A stretch of 64,000 nucleotides of DNA from Winogradskyella sp. (GTDB taxonomy: Bacteria; Bacteroidota; Bacteroidia; Flavobacteriales; Flavobacteriaceae), in NCBI RefSeq assembly GCF_028289625.1, contig NZ_JANQOM010000045.1, positions 1-64,000 of the forward strand. The letters run 5' to 3'. The position numbers were made by a program, and so were the translations under genes. The notes beneath the pieces are model-generated. The model ran no database searches. It had not been told where the DNA came from and worked only from the letters and a program-made list of their open reading frames with translations. Positions 16,617 to 25,638 of the stretch are shown here, piece after piece. Each line of letters begins with the position of its first letter. Positions within the stretch are counted from its first letter, which is position 1.

Positions 16617-18821
16617 TCAATAACAATCCATCTTTATCTGCTCGTTATTTTCAAACGCACTTAAAGGTTGCTTTAATTTTGATTTTGTTATCCTATCTAA
16701 AACTTCCAAAACGCGATTCTGCATAGCTATGGAACCACAAATCATAATGACCCCTTCGTTATTCAAAACCTTGCATATCAAATCTTCTTTTTCCTTTATC
16801 ACATCTTGTACATAAACCTTTTCATCTTGCTCTTGTGAATATGCGATATGAAAGCTTTCTAAATAGTTTTTCTTAAATGCTTTTTCAACAAATTCTGAAT
16901 ACAACTGAAACGATTCTTGTGTGCGTCCGCCCCAAAATAAATGTGTTTTTATGTCAATAGTATTCTCATTGATCATCCCTAAAAATGGGGCTATTCCTGT
17001 CCCGTTGGCTATCATGATGACTTCCTTAGCGTATGATGGAAAATGGAAATCCAAATTCCTTTTAATTTTTGCTTTAGCCATATCATTTTGTGTTAGGATG
17101 CTTAGTTGTTTAGAGCAAATCCCTAATTCGTGCTTTTTAATGCTGAGTAGAATGGTACCATCCACTCTACCGATAGAATATTGTCGTTCAACATGGTCTT
17201 CTTCAGGATAAAAGGCCAATAAATCTCCAGATTGAAATTTTTGTTTTTTTAGAGGTTTTAATTGTAATAAAAATGTATCGTCAATGTTGCATCCTGAATT
17301 ATGGATAATTTCTAAATCCTTCAGCTTCTTTCTATTGACTTGTGGTTGACTAAATACAATCTTTAAGTCTTGACCTGTACTATCATTCCATTGTTGTATC
17401 CAAGATTTAAAAGCTTCAATAGACTGGTTATTAATCTTGAAAAGTGGCAAGATTGGTATATAATTAAGATGTTTTTGAAGCAGTGCATCAACCACTATAG
17501 CATATTTACAAAAGTCTGGATACATCAGAGACCCAAAACCGATAACAGCATAAGCTATTTGCTGTTTTTGCTTAACGGTTTCAAATATTTTTTCGAAGTT
17601 TCTAGCATTTGATGGTGCCTCACCTTCACCATAAGTCGCCGTAAACACAACCAAATGTTTTGCCTTTGGATAGGTTGAATAATTATTAAGTTGGTCTAGA
17701 TAAACGATTTTCTTATCATTGATTAGTGCATCAAAAAACTGTTTAGCAAAACGATTTGTATGGCCTGTTTCGGAACCTACCAATATAATATACTCTGCTT
17801 CATCCTTAGAATATGTATTTTTAATCTTTGTGTTATCTTTTTTGCGCTTTAGTGCCATGGCAAAACCAGAATACATAAAAAACAAAATGGCAAAACAACT
17901 CAATAGCAGAATAACAGCCCAAATGATAGTCCCTTGACCTGTATGCAATACTAAACTCCAATTTGAAGCTAAGGTCACCAATGGAATTTCTGCTTTACTG
18001 ATGATGGTTCCATTGTACTGATTAACGTATAATTCCTCATTCTTTAGTTCTAAAATGAAATAATCCTCTTCATCATTAGAAAAAGGAAACTCCAAAGTCT
18101 TTAATTGACCAAGCGTAGTGGATTTAAATATTTCGAAATCTTCAATTCCGATTCTACTTAGTGTCGAATTGTTTTCATTTTCAACATGTACCAACTTATC
18201 AGATGGCAACAAATCGAACTTTTCAAGTGACAAAAAAACACCAGTCAACGTAATGATGATTATTGGAATCAAAGTATATCTACCTAAAACAACATGGTAG
18301 TATTGCTCAAAATTTTCCTTAACGACTTTGGAAAAGAACCGTTTAAATCCTCCTTGACGCTTCAAAATCAATTTTATACCAGTAATCGCAATAAGAAATA
18401 GAAGAAAAGAAAAGAAGCCGACTAGAAAGCGCCCTGTAGATTTTAAGAATAATGAGCGATGTAGATTAGTGGCAAATTCAAAAATAGGTTTCTTTTTGAT
18501 GAGATTACCTAATTTTTCTGCTGTAAGGGGATTGATGTAAAACGTCTCGCTCTTTCCATCTTTTGTAATCACTGACGCCATTACAAAATCATTCTTATCA
18601 ATATTTAGGGTAAGGATTTCATCATATGTATTCTGCAAAGTTCCTAGTGTTTTAGACAAGGATAAATTCTTAGCATTATCCACAGCATAAGGTTGCACCT
18701 GATTTGAAATAGGTTCGAATGCCAAGATAATACCTGTGACCGTTGCAATAAAAATGAATATAGCAGAAGATACAGCCAATATTAAATGACTGTATCTCCA
18801 TATCGAAATCGTCATATTCAA
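16617..18821 (-). CDS. PepSY-TM / flavodoxin / ferredoxin-NADP-reductase fusion (membrane flavoreductase)
   Basis: A 734-residue inner-membrane protein of three parts. Residues 1-335 are a PepSY-associated transmembrane unit with helices near 12-35, 130-152, 185-205 and 305-330. Residues 345-490 are flavodoxin-like (VGSETGHTNRFAKQ, TATYGEGEAPSNA), binding FMN. Residues 500-734 are an FAD/NADPH reductase with RQYSIGR, ANGTGIAPFLG and GSIAMQNRVL. Proteins of this layout are thought to pass electrons from NADPH across the inner membrane, for example to reduce ferric iron from siderophores or haem. It is the last gene of the minus operon next to the HmuR/HmuY-like genes, 7 bases after a DUF2271 gene, which supports an iron-reducing role. 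The direct substrate is unknown. Confidence 0.85.
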   Translation of the reverse strand: MNMTISIWRYSHLILAVSSAIFIFIATVTGIILAFEPISNQVQPYAVDNAKNLSLSKTLGTLQNTYDEILTLNIDKNDFVMASVITKDGKSETFYINPLTAEKLGNLIKKKPIFEFATNLHRSLFLKSTGRFLVGFFSFLLFLIAITGIKLILKRQGGFKRFFSKVVKENFEQYYHVVLGRYTLIPIIIITLTGVFLSLEKFDLLPSDKLVHVENENNSTLSRIGIEDFEIFKSTTLGQLKTLEFPFSNDEEDYFILELKNEELYVNQYNGTIISKAEIPLVTLASNWSLVLHTGQGTIIWAVILLLSCFAILFFMYSGFAMALKRKKDNTKIKNTYSKDEAEYIILVGSETGHTNRFAKQFFDALINDKKIVYLDQLNNYSTYPKAKHLVVFTATYGEGEAPSNARNFEKIFETVKQKQQIAYAVIGFGSLMYPDFCKYAIVVDALLQKHLNYIPILPLFKINNQSIEAFKSWIQQWNDSTGQDLKIVFSQPQVNRKKLKDLEIIHNSGCNIDDTFLLQLKPLKKQKFQSGDLLAFYPEEDHVERQYSIGRVDGTILLSIKKHELGICSKQLSILTQNDMAKAKIKRNLDFHFPSYAKEVIMIANGTGIAPFLGMINENTIDIKTHLFWGGRTQESFQLYSEFVEKAFKKNYLESFHIAYSQEQDEKVYVQDVIKEKEDLICKVLNNEGVIMICGSIAMQNRVLEVLDRITKSKLKQPLSAFENNEQIKMDCY

Positions 18822-18828
18822 ACTTTGA

Positions 18829-19320
18829 TTATTGCGGCATTAACCGAATATATCGGATAAATCCCTTGCCTTCCACCTTACTCTTTACAGACTCTGAAGT
18901 TAACTCAAACTCCACATCATCTGCATAGTATTCCTGATCTTCAACAGCAGTTTCAAATCTAATTTTGTAGCCACTGTCAATCTTTTCATCTTCAATTTCA
19001 ATAACACTAATAGCGCGTTCACCACCACTGATAGTTGCGCCAGTTATAGCATCAATATCTGTACGTACTTTACCGTGAAATTTCCACCACTCCGTAATAT
19101 CAAAATACCATTCGTCATCATCGCCAAGCACATATAGTGTCTTTTCGTACTCTCCTTCCGGATTTAACAACGAAATCACGATATAAGCACCTTCACCTGT
19201 GTAATTCGTCAACTGAATCATACATTTATAAGTCGAGGATGGTTGTTTCAGAGTAAACCCAAATAATATAATGGCTAAGACGAGTAAAGGTGCTTTTTTT
19301 ATTACTTTAAAATCCTGCAT
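18829..19320 (-). CDS. DUF2271 domain protein, exported
   Basis: A 163-residue protein with an N-terminal hydrophobic signal or anchor (LLVLAIILFGFTL). Residues 30-160 show the DUF2271 pattern: YTGEGAYIVISLLNPEGEYEKTL, a DIDAITGATISGG motif and a final RYIRLMP. The TGAT segment also resembles FMN-binding sites in some flavoproteins, but no covalent-flavin threonine can be claimed. DUF2271 genes are often beside PepSY flavoreductases and TonB receptors in iron-uptake loci of Proteobacteria, and the same pairing is seen here. It is one base downstream of the ankyrin gene and 7 bases upstream of the PepSY gene. It may be a periplasmic partner of the reductase. Confidence 0.72.
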   Translation of the reverse strand: MQDFKVIKKAPLLVLAIILFGFTLKQPSSTYKCMIQLTNYTGEGAYIVISLLNPEGEYEKTLYVLGDDDEWYFDITEWWKFHGKVRTDIDAITGATISGGERAISVIEIEDEKIDSGYKIRFETAVEDQEYYADDVEFELTSESVKSKVEGKGFIRYIRLMPQ

Positions 19321-19321
19321 G

Positions 19322-20821
19322 CTATTTTAAGAAATTGATATTGACATTATTTTTTTGAAGTAGTTCATTCTCACTGGCCAAATCATATACCGATTCTTCA
19401 AAATCAGTTTTAACGGATTTATCGGCACCAATGGAAATGAGATACTTTAACATATCTTGATTTTTAGCTTTCATAGCTGCCAAATGCAAGGGTGTTAAGC
19501 CATCATTATTTTTAGTGTTGACATCAATTTTGAATTCATGAACACGCTTCAACAAATCGATATTGTTTTTTTCAATGGCTAAATGATAAAGTGTTTTTCC
19601 TTGTCCTTGTACTTTAGACATCTCTAAACCTGCTTCAGTTAACAGTTTTAATTTAGCATCAAAAGTAGCTGTATCATTACTTCGGTAATTGTTTAGCAAC
19701 TCATAAACTAAAGAATTTCCTTCTTTGTCAATAGTGCTTACATTAGCACCTTTTTTCAACAAGAAATTTACAACCTCAATATCATTTCTGCTCACAGCCA
19801 TAGCCAAAGCAGAACGTCCATCGGTGTTAACCATATTAATGTCTTTAACATATTGCAATAAAAATGTTACGACGTCTAAAGAATTTCGGCTAGCGGCATT
19901 GATAAATGGTGAATGTCCATTCTCATCTTGCAGATTAATGTCAACACCATTTTCTATAAAGAACTTAAATAGGTCTAAATCCTCACTATCATAAGCGATA
20001 TTATGCAATGGGTTTTTTCCTCCACTACCGACAACATTAATAGCAATGCCCTTACTTTCTAAAAATTGATAAGTCTCCAAAGTGTTTTTACGCCCTCGCA
20101 AACCTTGACTAGCGAATATAACAGCATTGCCGCCTTTAGAATTAAGATTTTTGTATGGCAAACCCTTTTCAATCAACAGATTTAAAAACTGAACATTACC
20201 ACCTTTAGCAGCGTAGTTAAAGATGCCGTTGCCATTATTATCAGTGCTTTTTATATCAATGCCTTTAGAAGTAAAATAATTATTTAACCAAAAATCCTCT
20301 AAAAACGGAGCAACTAATAATAAGGCATTGGCACCATCATGATTTGACTCTTTTGATGCATCAGCACCATGATCAAATATAAAATCATACAGTTTGGTAT
20401 TGGTCTGGCCTGTGACTGCTGCAAAATTCAATAGTGAATATCCATGACTATCAATAATGTCGGTCTTAGCTCCATGCTTTACAAGATATTGCATCATCTC
20501 AAGATTATCCTTGTAAGCGGCCCAGAAGATATAGGTTCTTCCATCGTGCGTTAGCTTATTAACTCCATTGCCTTCTTTAGATAACAAATACTTGACCGTT
20601 TCATTATCTACTTTTTCAATAAGGGCATAAGTAATAGCGTCAAACGCATTTCGATTTAATTCAGAAATGTCGTGCCCTTCCACTATTTTTTTGTCGATAT
20701 CAGCAATGGAAGGGTTAGATTTCCAATAATCCCTGTCTAGGAAAACATTCGATTCCTGAGCAAAAAAAGGTGAAACAAAAAGTATAATGACAATACTTAA
20801 TATTAGATTTCTCCTTTTCAT
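19322..20821 (-). CDS. Exported ankyrin-repeat protein of the haem locus
   Basis: A 499-residue protein with a signal peptide (MKRRNLILSIVIILFVSPFFA) followed by ankyrin repeats from about residue 75 to 490. Repeats show patterns such as DGRTYIFWAAYKDNLEMMQYLVKHGA, and GLTPLHLAAMKA in the last full one. A few repeats are imperfect. The stop overlaps or abuts the neighbouring genes: it starts on the last base of the DUF6607 gene and is one base from the DUF2271 gene. Ankyrin proteins bind other proteins, so this one may be a periplasmic scaffold for the reductase, receptor or haem-handling proteins. No enzymatic domain is visible. The order DUF6607-ankyrin-DUF2271-PepSY suggests tight co-expression. 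Confidence 0.85.
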   Translation of the reverse strand: MKRRNLILSIVIILFVSPFFAQESNVFLDRDYWKSNPSIADIDKKIVEGHDISELNRNAFDAITYALIEKVDNETVKYLLSKEGNGVNKLTHDGRTYIFWAAYKDNLEMMQYLVKHGAKTDIIDSHGYSLLNFAAVTGQTNTKLYDFIFDHGADASKESNHDGANALLLVAPFLEDFWLNNYFTSKGIDIKSTDNNGNGIFNYAAKGGNVQFLNLLIEKGLPYKNLNSKGGNAVIFASQGLRGRKNTLETYQFLESKGIAINVVGSGGKNPLHNIAYDSEDLDLFKFFIENGVDINLQDENGHSPFINAASRNSLDVVTFLLQYVKDINMVNTDGRSALAMAVSRNDIEVVNFLLKKGANVSTIDKEGNSLVYELLNNYRSNDTATFDAKLKLLTEAGLEMSKVQGQGKTLYHLAIEKNNIDLLKRVHEFKIDVNTKNNDGLTPLHLAAMKAKNQDMLKYLISIGADKSVKTDFEESVYDLASENELLQKNNVNINFLK

Positions 20822-21732
20822 TAGATACTACTTTTTACGAAAGATTCGATAACCTTTTCTATATCTTCTTTTGCTATCATTTCTTCATCAAAAAGATGTT
20901 TATGCAATACTTTGTTATCGACTTTAGCTTCAAGATTTAAGTCCTTATTACGACTATATACATCATCCCATTTAGCTCTTACCATTACCCATTTATCATA
21001 ATTTGTTTTCCACCAATCTTGGGCTGCCTGACAACGGCTGTCATCTACTTTTTTATAAGTGTTATAGCCTTTTTCTTTTGCAAGAATCACGTCTTCTTTT
21101 CCAGCTTCGCGAATGACCTTGTCATTATCCTGATCGTGTACCCAACCATAATCTGTAATCTCGTGTCTATTCCCTCTCATAGTAATATTGTAGTCGCTGC
21201 GCTTCGTGTACTCACGTCTAGGTAATGGTGCGGTAGTTGTATTTTCCCAGTAGCTTTTACCGTTTATATGAACCCAAGTTCCAGATCCTTCATAACGTGG
21301 ACTATCATCGACTTGAAATACTTTTTGTGTCCATTGTCCCTTAACGTCACTCTTGTCTTTTTCTTCAAACAACCATTCGTTATCGCCATTGTACATATAA
21401 AACTCTGTGTTTTCGAACAACCAGTCTTGTCTCCAGTGTTTTACAATCATTGGCTCATCTGGTCTTCCTACTTGAAGTATGTGTTGAATAGAGACTTTAT
21501 CATTTTCGTCTACCACTAATTGTCCCCATTCTAAACCTCTATCAGTTTTGGTCTTTGATGGTTTATACAACGAATCCTGACTATAGTGAAAGGTTTCCGC
21601 AAAATTAAAAGTGACTTCAAAACAACCACACATTTCCTTAATGGCTTCTCTATCTTGTTTTTTCTTTTTTTGGGCATTAACAGTTAATGACATTACAAAA
21701 ATTAAGCTTGTTAATAGTGCTACTTTTTTCAT
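20821..21732 (-). CDS. DUF6607 family exported protein
   Basis: A 303-residue exported protein beginning with a signal peptide (MKKVALLTSLIFVMSLTVNA). The mature part starts with a Lys-rich stretch and the segment MCGCFEVTFNFAETFHYS, then several Trp-rich strands (VKHWRQDWLFENTEFYMYNGDNEWLFE split over two strands) and a helical C-terminus. The family is DUF6607 by recollection, with no known function. It is the first gene of the four-gene minus operon that diverges from the HmuR-like receptor. The two Cys near residue 34 (CGC) could bind metal or form a disulfide. A role in haem or iron handling is inferred from position only. Confidence 0.65.
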   Translation of the reverse strand: MKKVALLTSLIFVMSLTVNAQKKKKQDREAIKEMCGCFEVTFNFAETFHYSQDSLYKPSKTKTDRGLEWGQLVVDENDKVSIQHILQVGRPDEPMIVKHWRQDWLFENTEFYMYNGDNEWLFEEKDKSDVKGQWTQKVFQVDDSPRYEGSGTWVHINGKSYWENTTTAPLPRREYTKRSDYNITMRGNRHEITDYGWVHDQDNDKVIREAGKEDVILAKEKGYNTYKKVDDSRCQAAQDWWKTNYDKWVMVRAKWDDVYSRNKDLNLEAKVDNKVLHKHLFDEEMIAKEDIEKVIESFVKSSI

Positions 21733-21771
21733 TTTTAAAGGTTTTGTTTTTTTTGATAAAATTTTCTATTC

Positions 21772-21794
21772 TTATTTAGATTGATTTAAAATAA
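21772..21794. promoter_or_regulatory. Candidate iron-box-like dyad, receptor side
   Basis: An AT-rich imperfect dyad, TTATTTAGATT on the left and TTTAAAATAA on the right. It overlaps the place where the -33 element of the plus-strand receptor promoter should lie. The shape resembles Fur-type operators, but no consensus for this organism was tested. Confidence 0.3.
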
Positions 21795-21798
21795 CTTT

Positions 21799-21806
21799 TA
21801 TATTTG
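21799..21806 (+). promoter_or_regulatory. -7 element of the HmuR-like receptor gene
   Basis: TATATTTG matches TAnnTTTG, with a TTG 15 bases upstream at 21781. Transcription would begin about 13 bases before the ATG at 21825, giving a very short leader. Confidence 0.55.
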
Positions 21807-21809
21807 CGA

Positions 21810-21817
21810 CAAATTTA
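21810..21817 (-). promoter_or_regulatory. -7 element of the DUF6607-ankyrin operon
   Basis: Minus-strand TAAATTTG matches TAnnTTTG and lies 78 bases before the DUF6607 start. It is three bases from the plus-strand -7 box, so the two promoters interleave and probably compete for polymerase. Confidence 0.45.
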
Positions 21818-21838
21818 AATAAGAATGAGTCTAAATAA
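21816..21838. promoter_or_regulatory. Candidate iron-box-like dyad, operon side
   Basis: TAAATAAGAAT followed by GTCTAAATAA. It overlaps the minus-strand -33 region and the receptor start codon. Its first 11 bases are the exact inverted copy of 21768-21778. Regulatory role is inference. Confidence 0.3.
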
Positions 21839-24002
21839 AAATAAAATCTGCTTTTATTTTCTAATTTTTTTTATAAGTTATTCACAAGGACAAGAGACTA
21901 AAGAAATCTCAAAGGACTCATCCAAAATCGAAAAGCTAGATGAAGTTTTAATCACAGCAACAAGGACTTTGAGACAATTATCTTCATTACCGCTTCCGGC
22001 TCAAATTATCTCCAAAAAAGAAATACAATCCATCAACTCCATTAGACTTTCAGACATACTAGAAGAACAAACGGGATTAATTACAGTGCCCGATTTTGGT
22101 GGTGGTGAAGGGATTCAGTTACAAGGTTTAGATTCGCAGTATATCCTTATCCTTATTGATGGTGTTCCTCTAGTTGGTCGCTCAGCTGGGACTTTTGATT
22201 TAAATAGGCTGAGTGTCGGCAACATCAAACAAATTGAAGTTATCAAAGGAGCTTCTTCTAGCTTGTATGGCAATGAAGCTTTAGGAGGTGTTATAAATAT
22301 TATCACAGAAACCCCAAAAAGTGGGTTCTCTGGCATGCTAAATAATAGAGTTGGAACATTCAATTCCTTTGACACAGGAACGAATATCAATTATAAAAAA
22401 GATAAATTCGGAATTACGACCTTTATCAATAGGAATAGTAGCGAAGGCTATGATTTAAACGAGAGTACCATAACCAATACGGTAGATCCTTTTGTCAACT
22501 ACACCTTTAGCAGTAATATCAATTATAAGATAAGTGAAAAAACCGATTTACTCATTTCTGGCCGTTACTATTATCAAATACAGGATGATGTTGTCCTTTC
22601 CGAAGAACTATCTGGTGAAAGCTCCATCAATGAATGGAATATTAACATAAGAGCTGAACATGAATTCGATGGTAAATGGAAAAGCTACTTAGAGCTTTAT
22701 GGAAGTGAATACCAAACTGAAGAATTTTTTGGCAGTGACATTTCGGATGAAACCATTCAAACCGATTTTAGACAGCGCTTTTTAAGACCAGAGCTACGTA
22801 CCACTTATAAACCAAATGAAAACAGTGAGTTTATTTTTGGTCTAGGACTCACCAATGAACGCTTATTTAGAACCTTATTTTCTACAACGCCTGAGTTTAA
22901 TTCCCCTTATGTCTATGTACAATATGATACTGATATTACAGATGAATTAAATGCCATCGTTGGTGCTCGGTTTGATGCCCATAATGAGTACGAATCACAA
23001 TTTAGTCCTAAAGCTGCCTTACGCTATGAAATCAATGATAAGATTTCGGTTAAAGGATCTGTTGGTTATGGATTTAAAGCGCCAGACTTTAGACAACTTT
23101 ATTTAGACTTTACTAATTCTACTGTGGGTTATACTGTAATTGGTTATAATGAAGTGGGCAGACAATTACAAGAATTATTTGAACAAGATTTATTACGCTT
23201 TACCACGATGCCAAATGGTGAAGAATTTAGTTTTCAAGAACAACAACAAGAAATTATTGCCATCGGCGAGCGTTTTAATGGTGACTTAAGACCTGAAAGT
23301 TCTGTTAATTTTAATCTCGGTTTTGATATAAAATTCAATAATGATCTAAAGTTCAATGTCAATGCCTTCAGAAATAATATCACAAATCTTATAGATGTTC
23401 TCATTTTACAGTCTGAAGGTATTGGAACGGTTACAGATCGACCGCAACTGGTCGGAAGAGAAAATGGGCAGAATGTATTTAGCTACATCAACAGAGCTGA
23501 AGTTTATACACAAGGACTGGAGTTTGATGGTCGATGGAAAGTTAATGATAATTTAACCCTTTCTGGTGGTTACCAACTACTCTACGCTTTTGATAAAGAA
23601 GCGCAAGAAGATTTTAGAGAGGGTCGTGTTTTTGCTAGAGACCCTGAGACCTTATCTACTTTTGAACTTGATGAAGACGACTACTTTGGACTCTTTAATC
23701 GATCGCGCCATACAGCAAATTTTAAGATATTTTACGAAATCCCTAAATGGAATTTAAACACCAACCTAAGAGCCACTTATAGAAGCAAATTTGGTATTGG
23801 TGACACTAACAATAATACTTATCTCGATGATTTTGATGAATTTATAGATGCACAAACCATCATTGATTTTGCAATAAACAAAACCTTTTATAAAAACTAC
23901 ACACTTGGCGTCGGTTTGGACAATATTTTTAATCTAACCGATACACAGACACCAAATATTCCAGGACGCCTAGCGTATGCAACCTTGAACATTAATTTTT
24001 AA
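21825..24002 (+). CDS. TonB-dependent haem/iron receptor, HmuR-like
   Basis: A 725-residue outer-membrane receptor that would import haem or another iron ligand using TonB energy. After a signal peptide, a TonB box/plug start (KLDEVLITATRTLRQLSSLP) leads into the plug at about 45-165: SDILEEQTGLITVPDFGGGEG, LILIDGVPLVG, IEVIKGASSSLYGNEALGGVINI. The remaining 550 residues are a 22-strand barrel ending in LAYATLNINF. HmuR proteins have a FRAP box, and the matching segment here is GFKAPDFRQLY, so the box is altered. The gene is followed after 19 bases by a HmuY-like lipoprotein, which makes haem the likeliest cargo. The divergent reductase operon supports this. Confidence 0.87.
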   Translation: MSLNKNKICFYFLIFFISYSQGQETKEISKDSSKIEKLDEVLITATRTLRQLSSLPLPAQIISKKEIQSINSIRLSDILEEQTGLITVPDFGGGEGIQLQGLDSQYILILIDGVPLVGRSAGTFDLNRLSVGNIKQIEVIKGASSSLYGNEALGGVINIITETPKSGFSGMLNNRVGTFNSFDTGTNINYKKDKFGITTFINRNSSEGYDLNESTITNTVDPFVNYTFSSNINYKISEKTDLLISGRYYYQIQDDVVLSEELSGESSINEWNINIRAEHEFDGKWKSYLELYGSEYQTEEFFGSDISDETIQTDFRQRFLRPELRTTYKPNENSEFIFGLGLTNERLFRTLFSTTPEFNSPYVYVQYDTDITDELNAIVGARFDAHNEYESQFSPKAALRYEINDKISVKGSVGYGFKAPDFRQLYLDFTNSTVGYTVIGYNEVGRQLQELFEQDLLRFTTMPNGEEFSFQEQQQEIIAIGERFNGDLRPESSVNFNLGFDIKFNNDLKFNVNAFRNNITNLIDVLILQSEGIGTVTDRPQLVGRENGQNVFSYINRAEVYTQGLEFDGRWKVNDNLTLSGGYQLLYAFDKEAQEDFREGRVFARDPETLSTFELDEDDYFGLFNRSRHTANFKIFYEIPKWNLNTNLRATYRSKFGIGDTNNNTYLDDFDEFIDAQTIIDFAINKTFYKNYTLGVGLDNIFNLTDTQTPNIPGRLAYATLNINF

Positions 24003-24021
24003 ACTCAAAATAAATACACAC

Positions 24022-24651
24022 ATGAAAACCTTAAAATTTTTACCTTTTTTAACCTTAGTCTTACTGACACTATCATCTTGTAGCGATGATGATAACGGAC
24101 CACAATTACAAGCAGTGGAATCAGATCAAGTATCTAATCTATTTGCACCAACGACAAGTAATTTTGGTGAACCACCAGCAGGACCATTTGCCAAGTTCGA
24201 CTTTTCAACTGGTATGCAAACCGATAGTGAAACGGATTGGGATATTGCCTTTAGAGGTACTACAATCATCGTTAATGGTGGAGTATCCCAAGGCACGACT
24301 GATGAGCCGGTAAGAAATGGTAATGCAGCCGCCTACATTGCAGAAAGCACATTTGCAAATGTTACAGAGGTAAACACCAATCTATTAGTACAAGATTCAG
24401 AAGCAGCACTTGCAATTCCTTCAGGGAGTGACAATGGGTGGTATAACTATAACTTTATGACTAATGTCGTTTCACCTTTAGCTGGGCGAATTTTAGTCTT
24501 TAGAACTAGAGATGGACGCTATGCTAAAGTAGAAATTTTAAGTTACTATCAAGATGCACCAGCCAATCCAGATGGTTTTGTTGATGCTGCTCGTTATTAT
24601 ACATTTAACTACACCTATCAACCAAACGCGGGTGAAACATCATTTGAATAG
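24022..24651 (+). CDS. HmuY-like haem-binding lipoprotein
   Basis: A 209-residue lipoprotein with a signal MKTLKFLPFLTLVLLTLSSC and lipobox Cys20. HmuY-family patterns are TDSETDWDIAFRGTTIIVNGG near 70-90 and the C-terminal GRILVFRTRDGRYAKVEILSYY and RYYTFNYTYQPN. HmuY proteins of Bacteroidota take haem from host or environmental haemoproteins and hand it to a TonB receptor. Porphyromonas HmuY binds haem with two histidines; I see no histidine at all here, so the ligands must differ or another iron compound may be bound. It is directly behind the receptor gene and before a terminator. Confidence 0.82.
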   Translation: MKTLKFLPFLTLVLLTLSSCSDDDNGPQLQAVESDQVSNLFAPTTSNFGEPPAGPFAKFDFSTGMQTDSETDWDIAFRGTTIIVNGGVSQGTTDEPVRNGNAAAYIAESTFANVTEVNTNLLVQDSEAALAIPSGSDNGWYNYNFMTNVVSPLAGRILVFRTRDGRYAKVEILSYYQDAPANPDGFVDAARYYTFNYTYQPNAGETSFE

Positions 24652-24675
24652 ACAAAAGAAATTAGGACTATTTAC

Positions 24676-24702
24676 AAGCCTTTGTGATTATGACAAGGGC
24701 TT
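24676..24702. terminator. Terminator of the haem receptor operon
   Basis: AAGCCTTTGT pairs with ACAAGGGCTT (one G-T pair) around a seven-base loop, followed by a run of T. Confidence 0.8.
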
Positions 24703-24704
24703 TT

Positions 24705-25568
24705 TTAATGATATTTTGTAAAGACTTTAGTCGCCTCATTATAAGCACTTTCAAAGCTCATGGCATTTAAGCTGTGAGCTTTTTTTTGTGTGAAGTAAGA
24801 CAACATTTTTTCGGTTGGCATATTACCTGTGAGTTCATCCTTCGCCATTGGGCAACCACCAAAGCCTTGAATGGCGCCATCGAAACGTCTACAACCTGCT
24901 TTATAGGCTGCATCAACTTTTTCAAACCAACTCGTTGGTGTAGTGTGTAAATGTGCCCCAAATTCAATATTAGGATATTTAGGAATAAGGTTAGAAAATA
25001 GATAATCTATATTCTCTGGGTTAGAGCTTCCTATCGTATCACTTAGGGAGAGAATATTCACTCCCATATTTGCTAATTTTTCTGTCCACTCCCCTACTAT
25101 ATCCACATTCCAAGGATCACCATAAGGATTTCCAAAACCCATAGAGATATAAACCACCACTTCTTTATTGGTTTTATTTGCAATCTCTAATATTTCAGTA
25201 AGTGTCACTACGGATTGTGCAATGGTTTTATGGGTATTACGCATTTGAAAGTTTTCGGAAATCGAAAACGGAAAGCCCAAATAGTCTATTTCAGTGTGCT
25301 TGGAGGCATCATTAGCACCACGTACATTGGCTATAATAGCTAGAAGTTTGCTTTGGGTAGTACTTAAATCCAATTGTGCTAAAACCTCTGCAGTGTCCAC
25401 CATTTGAGGAATGGCTTTTGGTGATACAAAACTGCCAAAATCTATGGTGTCGAAACCAACGCGAAGCAATGACTGAATGTACTGTGACTTAGTTTCAGTA
25501 GGAATGAAATCCTTTATGCCTTGCATAGCATCACGAGGACATTCTATAAGTTTCACTGCGTCGTTCAT
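24705..25568 (-). CDS. Hydroxymethylglutaryl-CoA lyase
   Basis: A 287-residue TIM-barrel enzyme that cleaves HMG-CoA to acetoacetate and acetyl-CoA in leucine breakdown. Motifs are IECPRDAMQG (the human enzyme has VGPRDGLQ), TIDFGSFVSPKAIPQMVD, GAHLHTTP with the metal-binding His pair, and FDGAIQGFGGCPMAKDELTGNMPTE, which contains the family's catalytic Cys loop. Length is normal. It sits alone, convergent with the HmuY operon, and shares the terminator region. A leucine-type dehydrogenase is encoded at 42786, consistent with amino-acid catabolism, though the two are not linked. Confidence 0.92.
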   Translation of the reverse strand: MNDAVKLIECPRDAMQGIKDFIPTETKSQYIQSLLRVGFDTIDFGSFVSPKAIPQMVDTAEVLAQLDLSTTQSKLLAIIANVRGANDASKHTEIDYLGFPFSISENFQMRNTHKTIAQSVVTLTEILEIANKTNKEVVVYISMGFGNPYGDPWNVDIVGEWTEKLANMGVNILSLSDTIGSSNPENIDYLFSNLIPKYPNIEFGAHLHTTPTSWFEKVDAAYKAGCRRFDGAIQGFGGCPMAKDELTGNMPTEKMLSYFTQKKAHSLNAMSFESAYNEATKVFTKYH

Positions 25569-25638
25569 TGCCGTAAATATAAGGCTAACGAAAACGTTTT
25601 CAAACTTTAGTCGATAATCGAAATTTGAATTTTAAAAA

